From Kocuria tytonis (GTDB lineage Bacteria > Actinomycetota > Actinomycetes > Actinomycetales > Micrococcaceae), in the NCBI RefSeq assembly GCF_003226895.2, contig NZ_PNJG02000001.1, positions 620,001 to 684,000 of the forward strand: a DNA stretch of 64,000 nt, read 5' to 3'. Shown here one piece after another: positions 34,888 through 43,443 of this stretch (positions within the stretch are counted from its first letter, which is position 1; every line of letters begins with the position of its first letter). The notes beneath the pieces are model-generated. The model ran no database searches and was not told where the DNA came from. It saw only the letters and a list, made by a program, of their open reading frames with translations. The position numbers were made by a program, and so were the translations under genes.

Positions 34888-35700
34888 ATGGACACGACGC
34901 ACGCCATGGATCCCTCCGGAGCGCCCCTGGGCTCGCCCCTCGGCGGCCACGGCACGGGATCCCGACTCCCCGACGACTCGTCCTACTCCCCCTCCGGCGT
35001 GGGAGTGGTGGACAAGGCGTCCCTCATCCTGGACGCCCTCGAGGCCGGCCCGGCCTCGCTCGCGGACCTCGTGGAGGCCACGGGCCTCGCCCGGCCCACC
35101 GCGCACCGGCTCGCGGTGGCGCTCGCGCACCACCGCTTCGTGGGCAGGGACGTGCAGGGCCGCTTCGTGCTGGGATCACGGCTCGTGGAGCTGGCCTCGG
35201 CGGCCGGCGAGGACCGGCTGATCTCCGCTGCGGCGCCCGTGCTGCTGCAGCTGCGGGACAGCACCGGCGAGTCCTCGCAGGTCTTCCGACGCCAGGGCGA
35301 GTGGCGCGTGTGCGTGGCCTCCGCCGAACGCCCCATCGGGCTGCGGGACACCATCCCCGTGGGCACCCAGCTCTCCATGAAGGCCGGTTCCGCGGCACAG
35401 GTGCTGGTGGCGTGGGAGGACCACGCGCGCCTCATCGAGGGGCTGCAGCACGCCCGGTTCTCCGCGACCACGCTCGCCGGCGTGCGACGACGCGGCTGGG
35501 CCCAGTCGATCGGCGAGCGCGAGTCCGGCATCGCATCCGTCTCGGCGCCCGTCCGCGGGCCCTCCGGCCGGGTGATCGCGGCGGTCTCCATCTCCGGACC
35601 CATCGAGCGGCTGTCCAAGCAGCCCGGTCAGAAGCACGCGGAGGTGGTGGTGCAGGCCGCCCGCCAGCTCACCGAGGCGGTGCGCGTCAGCGCCGCCTGA
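34888..35700 (+). CDS. ndgR: IclR-family regulator of leucine synthesis (NdgR/LtbR-like)
   Basis: A 270-residue IclR-family regulator: an Asn/Gly-free low-complexity N-terminus of about 35 residues, a winged helix-turn-helix (about 45-100, with DLVEATGLARPTAHRL), then an IclR effector domain. It diverges from leuCD, as NdgR does in Streptomyces and LtbR in Corynebacterium; in those genera the protein controls leucine and branched-chain genes. The promoter is a good -35/-10 pair ending six bases before the ATG. A shorter protein starting at a later codon is conceivable, because family members lack the long N-terminus. Confidence 0.85.
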   Translation: MDTTHAMDPSGAPLGSPLGGHGTGSRLPDDSSYSPSGVGVVDKASLILDALEAGPASLADLVEATGLARPTAHRLAVALAHHRFVGRDVQGRFVLGSRLVELASAAGEDRLISAAAPVLLQLRDSTGESSQVFRRQGEWRVCVASAERPIGLRDTIPVGTQLSMKAGSAAQVLVAWEDHARLIEGLQHARFSATTLAGVRRRGWAQSIGERESGIASVSAPVRGPSGRVIAAVSISGPIERLSKQPGQKHAEVVVQAARQLTEAVRVSAA

Positions 35701-35758
35701 GCCGCCCGCCGTCCCCGCACGGGACGGCAGCGGCCCCCGGACGGGGGCGGCGGGCGGC
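35701..35758. terminator. Bidirectional terminator between ndgR and GTPase pair
   Basis: An 11-bp outer stem (35701-35711 with 35748-35758) encloses two further GC hairpins (CCGTCCC/GGGACGG and GCCCCC/GGGGGC). It lies directly after the ndgR stop and just before the end of the convergent GTPase gene. Confidence 0.65.
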
Positions 35759-35769
35759 GTCGGGCCGGG

Positions 35770-37437
35770 TCAGTGCTCGTCCGCTCCCGCACGCGTCACG
35801 GCCGCCGTCAACTCGCGGTGCGCGTCCAGCTCGCGGCGAACCGGCACGGCCACGGTCTCCTCGGCGGTCTCGCGCACGGAGCGGAGCAGGCGGCGTCGGA
35901 CACGGGAGGCCCGCACGCGGGAGGCGAGCGAGGCGATCACCGCGCCGGTGAGCGCGAGGAACAGGGCCAGGACCACGCCGGTGACCACCATGAGCGTGGG
36001 CACGGGCAGGGGGAAGCCCTCCACCGTGGGCGGCGGGGGCAGCTGCAGCTGGAAGTACTCGGCCAGGAACAGGCCCAGCAGCCACAGCAGTCCCAGCACC
36101 GTGGCGGCCATGGCGAGCCACTGCAGCACGTCGAAGCAGATCCACCACCAGGACGCGCCGCGGGCGGAGAACTTCGTGCGCGCCACCGCCTGGTCCAGCG
36201 CGTCCGGCAGCCGCTGCTCGTGGGTGCGGGCGGCCGTGCGGACGCTGCGCCGCCACGGTTCCCCGGCACCGCGGGAGACCTCGTCCGCGAAACCGCGCAC
36301 CGCGGAGTCCGCCGCGGCCTTCTGGGACGCGTTCATGGGCGGCAGGGACGTCCGGTGCACCCCGGGGTCCGCGCTGCTGTCATGGCTCTCGATGTGCAGG
36401 CGCTTGAGCGGGTCCTTCCGGAACCGGGAGAGCCAGCGCGTGGCGATCCACCCCGTGTGCCTGCCGGCGCGCAGACGGTAGGAGCGGGCGGCGGCGTCGG
36501 CGACCATGTCGGTGCCCGCGGCTCGGGCCAGCCCGGCCGTGAGGCGTTCGCTCGCGTCCCTGTCGATGCCGTGGGGATCACCCTCGCCCGCGGCACGCGC
36601 GAGCTCGGTGGCCGCGTGCACCACGTCCGCCTCCAGGCGCTGGCCCGCGGCGGCGCGGTTGGCGGCCACCGCGTGGATCCGGTCCCGCAGCTCGGGCACG
36701 CCCTGACCCGTGAGGGCGGAGACCGCCACGGGGGCGCTGGGTCCGGTGGTGGGCAGCCCGTCCTGCGCCACGAGCTCCGCGAGCGAGCCCAGCACGGAGG
36801 GGACGTCCCGCTGCGCGAGCCGGTCCGCCTGGTTGAGCACCACCATGGTCACCGCGCCGTGGCGGGCGAGCGGCTGCACGAAGTCCTGGTGCAGCACGGC
36901 GTCCGCGTACTTCTGGGGGTCCACCACCCACACGACCACGTCCACCAGGCCCACCATGCGCTGCACGATCTCCCGGTGCTCACGGGTCACGGAGTCGAAG
37001 TCCGGCAGGTCCAGCAGCACGAGCCCGCCGGTGGCCGTGGTGGCCCGGCGGCCCCGGCCGGTGGCCACGCTCAGCGCGGGGCCCACCACGCGGCGGTCCG
37101 CGACGTCCAGCCAGTCGAGCAGGGGCTCGCTGCCCTCGTCCCCCCAGATGGCGGCCAGGGGCGAGGACGTGGTGGGCCGGCGCGCCGCGCTGCGCGCGAG
37201 GTCCTGACCGACCACCGCGTTGAACAGTGTGGACTTGCCGGATCCCGTGGCGCCGAAGAACCCGACGACCGTGTGGTCCGCCGAGAGCGCCCTGCGCTCC
37301 CCCGCCCGGTCCAGGGTCTGCCGGGCCTGCTGCACCGCAGCCTCGTCCAGCCGCCCCTCGGCGATCTCCGTGGCGCGGGCGAGTCCGGTGATCCGGTCCG
37401 AGAGGGTGGTGCTCTGCGTGCGTGCGCGGGGGCTCAC
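35770..37437 (-). CDS. Membrane-anchored dynamin/Era-like GTPase, second of a pair
   Basis: A 555-residue P-loop GTPase. G1 is GATGSGKST at residues 62-70, G3 is DLPDFDS, and the G4 motif is NQAD. A helical middle region follows. Two hydrophobic segments lie near residues 430-460 (after the striking WWW) and 480-505, then a short charged tail. The layout suggests a soluble GTPase head tethered to the inner membrane. Similar proteins are annotated as YfjP-like or dynamin-like GTPases; actual remodelling activity is not established here. The GTG start overlaps the upstream GTPase stop (GTGA), so the two are made together and may form a hetero-oligomer. Confidence 0.8.
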   Translation of the reverse strand: MSPRARTQSTTLSDRITGLARATEIAEGRLDEAAVQQARQTLDRAGERRALSADHTVVGFFGATGSGKSTLFNAVVGQDLARSAARRPTTSSPLAAIWGDEGSEPLLDWLDVADRRVVGPALSVATGRGRRATTATGGLVLLDLPDFDSVTREHREIVQRMVGLVDVVVWVVDPQKYADAVLHQDFVQPLARHGAVTMVVLNQADRLAQRDVPSVLGSLAELVAQDGLPTTGPSAPVAVSALTGQGVPELRDRIHAVAANRAAAGQRLEADVVHAATELARAAGEGDPHGIDRDASERLTAGLARAAGTDMVADAAARSYRLRAGRHTGWIATRWLSRFRKDPLKRLHIESHDSSADPGVHRTSLPPMNASQKAAADSAVRGFADEVSRGAGEPWRRSVRTAARTHEQRLPDALDQAVARTKFSARGASWWWICFDVLQWLAMAATVLGLLWLLGLFLAEYFQLQLPPPPTVEGFPLPVPTLMVVTGVVLALFLALTGAVIASLASRVRASRVRRRLLRSVRETAEETVAVPVRRELDAHRELTAAVTRAGADEH

Positions 37438-39194
37438 AGGGCCTCACTCTCCGCGCGCACCCGGTCGGCCGCCGCGTGCAGCTGCTCGGCGGTGGGGTGC
37501 TCCCCCAGCTCGTCGATGGTGTCCAAGAACAGCTTCGCGCGGCGCTCCAGCAGCGCCCGGATCCGGGTCTCCAGGTTGCGGCGCGCCTGTTCGCTCATGC
37601 GGCGCACGGCGTCCTCCCCGAAGACGGCCTCGAGCAGCTTGGTGCCCACCACTCCGGAGCCGCCGGCGATGCCCACCTCCAGCCCGGTCAGTCCGCCCGT
37701 GGTGGAGAACACGGCGATCATGAGGATCACCGCCAGGGCGTTGACCCCCAGGGACATGGCTCGCGCCCGCGTGCGCTTGCCCGCGCCCTCCTGCTGGATC
37801 ATCAGCATCACGTCCGACTGCCACGCGCGGATGCTCGCGGCCACCTGCTCGGGATAGTCGGGTGGCAGCGCTGCGGCGTCGCGCCCGGCCAGCAGCACCT
37901 GCCCGGCGGGTTCGTCCCGCCAGCGGCGCTCGGCCAGTTCCGCCGCGCGCGCGGTGTTCTCCACGATCACCGCCTGCAGGCCGGTCTCGATGGCCTCCTC
38001 CACGCGGACCTCGGGGGCGGGCTGGCCCCTGAAGAAGGACGTCACGCGGTCCCGGACGCGCCCGATCCCGGCTTCCAGGCTGCGGAAGAACTCACCCGTG
38101 CCCACGAAGTCCTGCCACCGGGCCAGCACCTCGCCGCGCAGCAGCGTGCCGTCCCGGGTGGAGTCCACGATGGCGCGCAGGGCCTCGTCGAAGGAGGTGG
38201 TCACCTCCCGGCGCAGGTGGTCCTCGGTGTTCTGCTGGGCGGCGACGGCCTCCGCGGTGCGGTCCGTGGTCTCCGCGAGTCCGCGGACGGCCCCGCCGAG
38301 CGTGCGCGCGGCGATGTCCGAGCGGGCGTGGGCGTCCGCGCCCAGCTCGCGCAGCCAGTCCCGCAGGGGTTCCACCGCGGTCCGCGGCAGCATCCCGAGT
38401 TCGTTGAGCGGGGTCTCCTGGACCACGAAGACGGGCGCCGAGCCCAGGCCCTCCTGGTTCAGCATGCGCCGCAGGTCCTCCTCGATCTCCCCCGCCGACG
38501 CCGCCTGCACCCGGTCCAGAACCACGGCCACCGTGATGTCACGGCCCGCCGCACTGCGCAGCAGCTGCCACGGCACGGCATCCGCGTAGCGGTTCGCCGT
38601 GGTCACGAACAGCCACAGGTCCGCGGCGGAGAGCAGCTGGGCCGCCAGGGCGCGGTTGTCGTCCGAGACGGAGTCCACGTCCGGGGCGTCGAGGATGGCC
38701 AGACCCTCGGGGATGTTCTCGTCCCCGATCAGCACCAGCGAACCGGTGTCCGCCACGGGGTCGCTCGTGCCGTCGCGCCCACCGGGGGTCTGCGACGGAT
38801 CCGTGAGCGTCCCGCGGACCCGTGCCAGGCGGGGCAGGACACGCTGCGTGGTGAAGGCACCGGCGTCGCGCGGGTGGTGGATCAGCAGGGGCCGCCGTGT
38901 GGTGGGGCGGATGGCACCCGAGCGGGTCACGGGGTGGCCCACCAGCGCGTTGACCAGGGTGGACTTGCCCGCGCCGGTGGACCCGCCGACCACGGCGAGC
39001 AGCGGGGCGTCGAGCGAGCGGACGCGCGGCAGGACGTAGTCGTCGAGCTGCGCCACGGCGTGCGCCGCGTTCTCACGCTGCTGCGGGGCGCTGGCGGTGG
39101 CCAGGGGCAGTGTGGTGGCCCGCAGGAGATCACGCGTGGTCTCGAGGGCGTCGATCAGCGGCACGGCGGGCGTGGTGTCGGTGTTCACACGCAC
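37434..39194 (-). CDS. Membrane-anchored dynamin-like GTPase, first of a pair
   Basis: A 586-residue P-loop GTPase. G1 is GGSTGAGKST at residues 70-79 and G3 is DAPDVDS. G4 is degenerate: LDRV appears where N/TKxD is expected. A long, charged helical region is followed by hydrophobic segments near residues 465-500 and another helical tail. Bacterial dynamin-like proteins often occur as adjacent unequal pairs (IniA/IniC, DynA/DynB), and this coupled pair has the same organisation. Its role could be membrane fission, stress response or septation; nothing in the sequence decides. The start is a GTG at 39194; a second in-frame GTG lies six bases on, and no strong ribosome-binding site is visible. 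Confidence 0.78.
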   Translation of the reverse strand: MRVNTDTTPAVPLIDALETTRDLLRATTLPLATASAPQQRENAAHAVAQLDDYVLPRVRSLDAPLLAVVGGSTGAGKSTLVNALVGHPVTRSGAIRPTTRRPLLIHHPRDAGAFTTQRVLPRLARVRGTLTDPSQTPGGRDGTSDPVADTGSLVLIGDENIPEGLAILDAPDVDSVSDDNRALAAQLLSAADLWLFVTTANRYADAVPWQLLRSAAGRDITVAVVLDRVQAASAGEIEEDLRRMLNQEGLGSAPVFVVQETPLNELGMLPRTAVEPLRDWLRELGADAHARSDIAARTLGGAVRGLAETTDRTAEAVAAQQNTEDHLRREVTTSFDEALRAIVDSTRDGTLLRGEVLARWQDFVGTGEFFRSLEAGIGRVRDRVTSFFRGQPAPEVRVEEAIETGLQAVIVENTARAAELAERRWRDEPAGQVLLAGRDAAALPPDYPEQVAASIRAWQSDVMLMIQQEGAGKRTRARAMSLGVNALAVILMIAVFSTTGGLTGLEVGIAGGSGVVGTKLLEAVFGEDAVRRMSEQARRNLETRIRALLERRAKLFLDTIDELGEHPTAEQLHAAADRVRAESEAL

Positions 39195-39297
39195 ATTCTG
39201 CCAGCAGCTGGTGCTCGGACGTGCCGCGGCACCCCCGTGGCACGCGGGCCGGGCAGCCGCGGTCCGGGCACGGAGGCCGGCGTTCCGAGCATGCAGA

Positions 39298-39329
39298 AAG
39301 CCCCGGCATCCGTGAGGACACCGGGGCTT
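39298..39329 (-). terminator. Terminator after tRNA-Glu
   Basis: Nine-bp stem (AAGCCCCGG at 39298-39306 with 39321-39329), 14-base loop, followed on the minus strand by TTTCTG-type sequence. It ends the tRNA transcript. Confidence 0.7.
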
Positions 39330-39337
39330 CCACTGCG

Positions 39338-39410
39338 TGACCCCAGCGGGATTCGAACCCGCGTTACCGCCGTGAGAGGGCGGCGTACTAGGCCGCTATA
39401 CGATGGGGCC
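39338..39410 (-). tRNA. tRNA-Glu (anticodon CTC)
   Basis: A 73-base cloverleaf. The acceptor stem GGCCCCA/TGGGGTC has one G-U pair, the anticodon loop has CTC (CCTCTCA), the T-arm carries GGTTCGAATCC, and the discriminator is A. CCA is not encoded. gltX, which charges it, lies just upstream. Confidence 0.95.
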
Positions 39411-39472
39411 GTGTACTTTCACGAGGAACCGGATGAACTCTCGTCCGCACCGGTCCCGCGTTGACGCACCAA

Positions 39473-39501
39473 ACAGTAACATCAACGCTGGTGTGGTCCA
39501 A
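39473..39501 (-). promoter_or_regulatory. tRNA-Glu promoter
   Basis: TTGGAC (39496-39501), 17 bases, TACTGT (39473-39478), about 60 bases before the tRNA 5' end. This means tRNA-Glu need not depend on tRNA-Gln read-through. Confidence 0.6.
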
Positions 39502-39578
39502 TTCCACCGAAGTGACCGGAGGACCAGCCGTGCTCGGACACCTTCAACCGCACCGTGTGCGGGAAAATGCTCTCAGCG

Positions 39579-39650
39579 CTGGGATACCAGGACTCGAACC
39601 TAGAACGACGGTACCAGAAACCGCTGTGTTGCCAATTACACCATATCCCA
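39579..39650 (-). tRNA. tRNA-Gln (anticodon CTG)
   Basis: A 72-base cloverleaf with acceptor stem TGGGATA/TATCCCA, anticodon loop TTCTGGT (CTG), T-arm GGTTCGAGTCC and discriminator G. CCA is not encoded. Confidence 0.95.
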
Positions 39651-39697
39651 ATGGTTGTCACCCGGCTCAGCCGCTCAGTGCCGCGCAACGTGCACCA

Positions 39698-39726
39698 ACT
39701 ATACCCATCCACCGCGCGGCTGCCAA
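39698..39726 (-). promoter_or_regulatory. tRNA-Gln promoter
   Basis: TTGGCA (39721-39726), exactly 17 bases, TATAGT (39698-39703): one of the best sigma-70-type matches in the window. It lies about 50 bases before the tRNA. Confidence 0.7.
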
Positions 39727-39812
39727 ACCCGGTCCCGGGTGGAACCGCTCCCCGGAAGAGGGGCGGCCCCACCCGTGTGACGCCCCGCGGCGCACCGCGC
39801 GGACCGGGGCGC

Positions 39813-41333
39813 TCAGTCCTGGGCGAGCTGCGCGCGCAGCGCGCGGAGGCGTGTCAGCGAGGAGTCCCTGCCCAGGATCTCGAGGGACTCGAAGAGCGGC
39901 GGGGAGATCCGCTGTCCGGAGACCGCGGTGCGCACGGGCCCGAACGCGAGCCGCGGCTTGATGCCGAGACCGTCCACGATGGCCTCGCGCAGCGCCGTCT
40001 CGACGGCCGCCGCGGAGAAGTCCTCGAGCGGCTCGAGCGCCCCCAGTGCGGCGTCGAGCACCTGGGGTGCGCTGTCCTTGAGCTGCTTGGCGGCGTCCTC
40101 GGCAATCACGATCTCATCGTCCGGGCGGAAGAGGAACCCGAGCAGACCCTCGGTCTCGCCGAGCAGGTTCATGCGCTCCTGCACGAGCGGGGCCGCCCGG
40201 TCCAGGATCTCGTTCTCCCGTTCCGTGAGGGTCTCCCCCACGAGGCCGGCGGCGCGCAGGTACGGGACGAGCCGGTCGCGGAAGTCCTGCGGGTCCAGCA
40301 TGCGCACGTGGGTGCCGTTGATCGCCGTGGCCTTCTTCACGTCGAAGCGCGCGGGGTTGGCCAGGACGTCGTGGATGTCGAAGTGGGCCACGAGCTGCTC
40401 CACCGTGAAGATGTCCTCGTCCGCGGACAGGGACCAGCCCAGCAGCGCGAGGTAGTTGAGCAGCCCCTCGGGGATGAACCCGTTGTCCCGGTGGTGGAAC
40501 AGGTTGGATTCCGGGTCGCGCTTGGACAGCTTCTTGTTGCCCTCCCCCATGACGTAGGGCAGGTGCCCGAACTCCGGGATGAACTCGGCCACGCCGATGG
40601 CCACGAGCGCCCGGTACAGCGCGATCTGCCGCGGGGTGGAGGACAGCAGGTCCTCCCCGCGCAGCACCTGGGTGATGCCCATGAGGGCGTCGTCCACGGG
40701 GTTCACCAGCGTGTAGAGGGGCTTGCCGTTGGCGCGGGCCACCACGAAGTCCGGAACGGAGCCGGCCTTGAAGGTGATCTCACCGCGGACCAGGTCCGTG
40801 AAGGAGATGTCCTCGTCCGGCATGCGCAGCCGCAGCACGGGCTGGCGGCCCTCGGCGCGGAACGCCGCCTTCTGCTCGTCGGTGAGGTCGCGGTCGTGGT
40901 TGTCGTAGCCGCGCTTGGGGTCCTCGCCCTTCTCGCGGTGCCGCTGCTCCACCTCCTCCGGCGTGGAGAAGTCCTCGTACACGTGGCCGGCGGCCACGAG
41001 CCGGCGCAGCACGTCCTGGTAGATCTCACCGCGCTGGGACTGCCGGTAGGGCTCGTGGGGTCCGCCCACGTTCACGCCCTCGTCCCACGTGATGCCGAGC
41101 CAGTCGAGCGCGTCCAGGATCTGCTGGAAGCTCTCCTCGGAGTCACGGGCGGCGTCCGTGTCCTCGATGCGGAACACCAGGGTGCCGCCGGTGTGGCGGG
41201 CCCAGGCCCAGTTGAAGAGCGCGGTGCGGATCAGCCCCACGTGCGGGGTGCCCGTGGGGGACGGGCAGAAGCGCACGCGCACCGGGGCGTTCTCGGGAAC
41301 GGTGGGATGCAGAGTCGAAGCGTCGTCAGTCAT
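39813..41333 (-). CDS. gltX: Glutamyl-tRNA synthetase
   Basis: A 506-residue class Ib synthetase. The HIGH-type motif is [10 protein letters not shown] near residue 25 and the KMSKS-type motif is KLSKR. The C-terminal anticodon-binding helical domain is present. Whether it is discriminating or also charges tRNA-Gln (with GatCAB) cannot be read from the sequence. ATG at 41333 lies eight bases after TAGAAT, so the message has almost no leader. Confidence 0.96.
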   Translation of the reverse strand: MTDDASTLHPTVPENAPVRVRFCPSPTGTPHVGLIRTALFNWAWARHTGGTLVFRIEDTDAARDSEESFQQILDALDWLGITWDEGVNVGGPHEPYRQSQRGEIYQDVLRRLVAAGHVYEDFSTPEEVEQRHREKGEDPKRGYDNHDRDLTDEQKAAFRAEGRQPVLRLRMPDEDISFTDLVRGEITFKAGSVPDFVVARANGKPLYTLVNPVDDALMGITQVLRGEDLLSSTPRQIALYRALVAIGVAEFIPEFGHLPYVMGEGNKKLSKRDPESNLFHHRDNGFIPEGLLNYLALLGWSLSADEDIFTVEQLVAHFDIHDVLANPARFDVKKATAINGTHVRMLDPQDFRDRLVPYLRAAGLVGETLTERENEILDRAAPLVQERMNLLGETEGLLGFLFRPDDEIVIAEDAAKQLKDSAPQVLDAALGALEPLEDFSAAAVETALREAIVDGLGIKPRLAFGPVRTAVSGQRISPPLFESLEILGRDSSLTRLRALRAQLAQD

Positions 41334-41341
41334 GGTGGCCC

Positions 41342-41347
41342 ATTCTA
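41342..41347 (-). promoter_or_regulatory. -10 element of gltX
   Basis: TAGAAT, eight bases before the gltX ATG. The transcript would have a leader of about one or two bases. Confidence 0.45.
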
Positions 41348-41387
41348 CGGGTAGCACCCGGCCGTTCCCCGGCCTCCCCTTGGCGGG

Positions 41388-42161
41388 CTACCGGCGCAGC
41401 ACGGTCTCCAGCTCGCCGATGCCCTCGATCTGCACCGAGAGCCGGTCCCCCTCGTCCACGGTGCCCACACCGGCGGGTGTCCCGGTGAGGATCACGTCCC
41501 CGGGCAGCAGGGTGAAGGCCTCGGAGACGTAGGACACCAGCGTGGGCACGTCGAAGATCATGTCCCCGGTGCTGCCGTCCTGCTTGAGCTCCCCGTTCAC
41601 GGTGGAGCGCACGGACAGTGCGGAGGTGTCCAGATCGGTCTCGACCCACGGGCCCAGCGGGCACGCGCCGTCGAAGCCCTTGGCACGGGCCCACTGGCCG
41701 TCGGTGCGCTGGGCGTCGCGCGCGGTGAGGTCGTTGGCGGCGGTGTAGCCGAAGACGACCTCCGGGACGCGCTCCACGGGCACGTCCTTGCACATGCGCC
41801 CGATCACCACCGCCAGCTCGGCCTCGTAGGAGACCTCCTCGGTCCACACCGGCAGGGTCACGGGGTCACCGGGACCGGACACCGCGGTATTGGGCTTGAA
41901 GAACAGCAGCGGCTTGGTGGGCACGTCGTTGCCCATCTCCTGGGCGTGCTCGGCGTAGTTGCGGCCCACGCACACGATCTTGGAGCGCGGGATCACGGGC
42001 GCGAGCAGCCGGGCCTCGGACACGGCCACGGTGCGGTCCAGCTCCTGGACACCCACGTACAGCGGGTCACCGGTGAGGTACCGCAGGGTCTCCCGGCCGG
42101 GTTCGCCGTGGACGGTGCCGTAGTGGATTTCATTGTCGTGTGTGAACCGTGCGATGCGCAT
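41388..42161 (-). CDS. Fumarylacetoacetate hydrolase family protein
   Basis: A 257-residue FAH-superfamily enzyme, a group of metal-dependent hydrolases, decarboxylases and isomerases acting on 2-oxo or 2-hydroxydienoic acids. The fold signature is clear: KIVCVGRNYAEHAQEM, then the metal ligands in YEAELAVVIG and the NDLTARDAQ segment, and TGTPAGVG near the end. Small actinobacterial proteins of this type beside gltX are often annotated as 2-hydroxyhepta-2,4-diene-1,7-dioate isomerase or oxaloacetate decarboxylase; the substrate is unproven. ATG at 42161 is favoured by TAGCCT six bases upstream; a GTG two codons earlier is the alternative. Confidence 0.85.
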   Translation of the reverse strand: MRIARFTHDNEIHYGTVHGEPGRETLRYLTGDPLYVGVQELDRTVAVSEARLLAPVIPRSKIVCVGRNYAEHAQEMGNDVPTKPLLFFKPNTAVSGPGDPVTLPVWTEEVSYEAELAVVIGRMCKDVPVERVPEVVFGYTAANDLTARDAQRTDGQWARAKGFDGACPLGPWVETDLDTSALSVRSTVNGELKQDGSTGDMIFDVPTLVSYVSEAFTLLPGDVILTGTPAGVGTVDEGDRLSVQIEGIGELETVLRR

Positions 42162-42167
42162 GCCCAC

Positions 42168-42173
42168 AGGCTA
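42168..42173 (-). promoter_or_regulatory. -10 element of FAH gene (leaderless)
   Basis: TAGCCT, six bases before the ATG at 42161. Confidence 0.4.
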
Positions 42174-42233
42174 CACAGCCGCCCCCGGTCCGTTCACGGC
42201 GGACCGGGGGGCTGCGGCGGGGCGAGCCGGGGC

Positions 42234-43331
42234 TCAGACCAGGCGGGTCAGCCAGCCGTGGGTGTCCTCGGCCCGGCCCGTCTGCACGTCCAGCAGCTGC
42301 TTGCGGATGGCCATGGTCACCTCGCCGGGCTTCTCGTCCTCGGAGCCGATCTGCTCGTCGTGGCTGAGCAGGCGGCGCACCGGAGCGATCACGGCGGCCG
42401 TGCCGCACGCGAACACCTCGGTGAGGTGGCCGGAGCGCTTGCCCTCGCGCCACTCGTCCAGGGTGAAGGCCCGCTCCTCCACCTGCAGGCCACGGTCCCT
42501 CGCGATCTGGATCACGGAGTCCCGGGTGATGCCCTCCAGGATGGTGCCCGTGAGCTCCGGGGTGACCACGCGGCCGTCGTCGAAGACGAAGAACACGTTC
42601 ATGCCGCCGAGCTCCTCCACCGCACCGCCGCGCTCCTCGTCCAGGAACAGCACCTGGCTGCAGCCGTGGGCGTCCCCCTCCATCTGGGCGATCAGCGACG
42701 CCGCGTAGTTGCCGCCGCACTTCGCGGCACCCGTTCCACCCCTGCCGGCACGCGCGTACGTGCCGGACAGCCAGATGTCCACGGGTTCCACGGTGCCGAA
42801 GTAGTTCCCGGCCGGGGAGGCGATCACGCTGAACAGCGCCTGCTTGGAGGGGCGCACGCCCAGGAAGGGCTCCGTGGCGATCATGAACGGGCGCAGGTAC
42901 AGGGACTCCCCCTCTCCGGAGGGGACCCAGTCCTGGTCCTGCGTCACGAGTTCGCGCACGGCGTCCACGAACGTCTCCTCCGGCAGCTGCGGCAGCGCCA
43001 GGCGCCGGGCGGAGCGGTTCAGGCGGGCCGCATTGGCCTCCGGTCGGAAGCTCCACACGGAGCCGTCCGCGTGCCGGTAGGCCTTGAGTCCCTCGAAGAT
43101 CTCCTGGCCGTAGTGCAGCACCGAGGTGGAGGGGTCCAGGCTCAGCGGACCGTAGGGCTGCAGCCGGGCGTTCTCCCACCGCCCGGTCCCCTGCTCCACG
43201 CTGCCCTGCCAGTCGACGCAGACCATGTGGTCGGTGAAGAACTTGCCGAAGCCCGGGTTCTGCAGGACGGCCTCGCGGACCTCGTCCGTGGCGGGGTGCG
43301 GGTTGAGCTGCCTGACGAATTCCGTGCTCAC
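42234..43331 (-). CDS. ilvE: Branched-chain amino acid aminotransferase
   Basis: A 365-residue fold-type IV PLP enzyme for the last step of valine, leucine and isoleucine synthesis. The PLP lysine is in GAAKCGGNYAAS, and LHYGQEIFEGLKAYR and VFACGTAAVI are typical of the bacterial/mitochondrial BCAT type. The GTG start has AAGGAGAA nine bases upstream, so unlike many neighbours it has a proper leader. A weaker NdgR-type box lies 75 bases upstream. Confidence 0.95.
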   Translation of the reverse strand: MSTEFVRQLNPHPATDEVREAVLQNPGFGKFFTDHMVCVDWQGSVEQGTGRWENARLQPYGPLSLDPSTSVLHYGQEIFEGLKAYRHADGSVWSFRPEANAARLNRSARRLALPQLPEETFVDAVRELVTQDQDWVPSGEGESLYLRPFMIATEPFLGVRPSKQALFSVIASPAGNYFGTVEPVDIWLSGTYARAGRGGTGAAKCGGNYAASLIAQMEGDAHGCSQVLFLDEERGGAVEELGGMNVFFVFDDGRVVTPELTGTILEGITRDSVIQIARDRGLQVEERAFTLDEWREGKRSGHLTEVFACGTAAVIAPVRRLLSHDEQIGSEDEKPGEVTMAIRKQLLDVQTGRAEDTHGWLTRLV

Positions 43332-43405
43332 GGGTGTTCTCCTTCGACGGGGGTGGTCACGGTCCCGCCCGCCATGTGACGACGTTGGCGCGGACGTGAT
43401 GTGTG

Positions 43406-43420
43406 TCTCACCAGTATGCA
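43406..43420. promoter_or_regulatory. Possible NdgR-type box upstream of ilvE
   Basis: TCTCACCAGTATGCA shares the TCTCAC half-site with the leuC and ilvB boxes. The second half is degenerate. A GACCGT hexamer (43359-43364) would place a start point about 54 bases downstream. Confidence 0.35.
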
Positions 43421-43443
43421 GGTCCGGGGGCCCACCGCGGTGG

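Noticed and set aside
37422-39464. A 680-codon plus-strand frame over the first GTPase gene and tRNA-Glu
   Set aside because: It crosses a tRNA gene and terminator and has shadow-frame composition.
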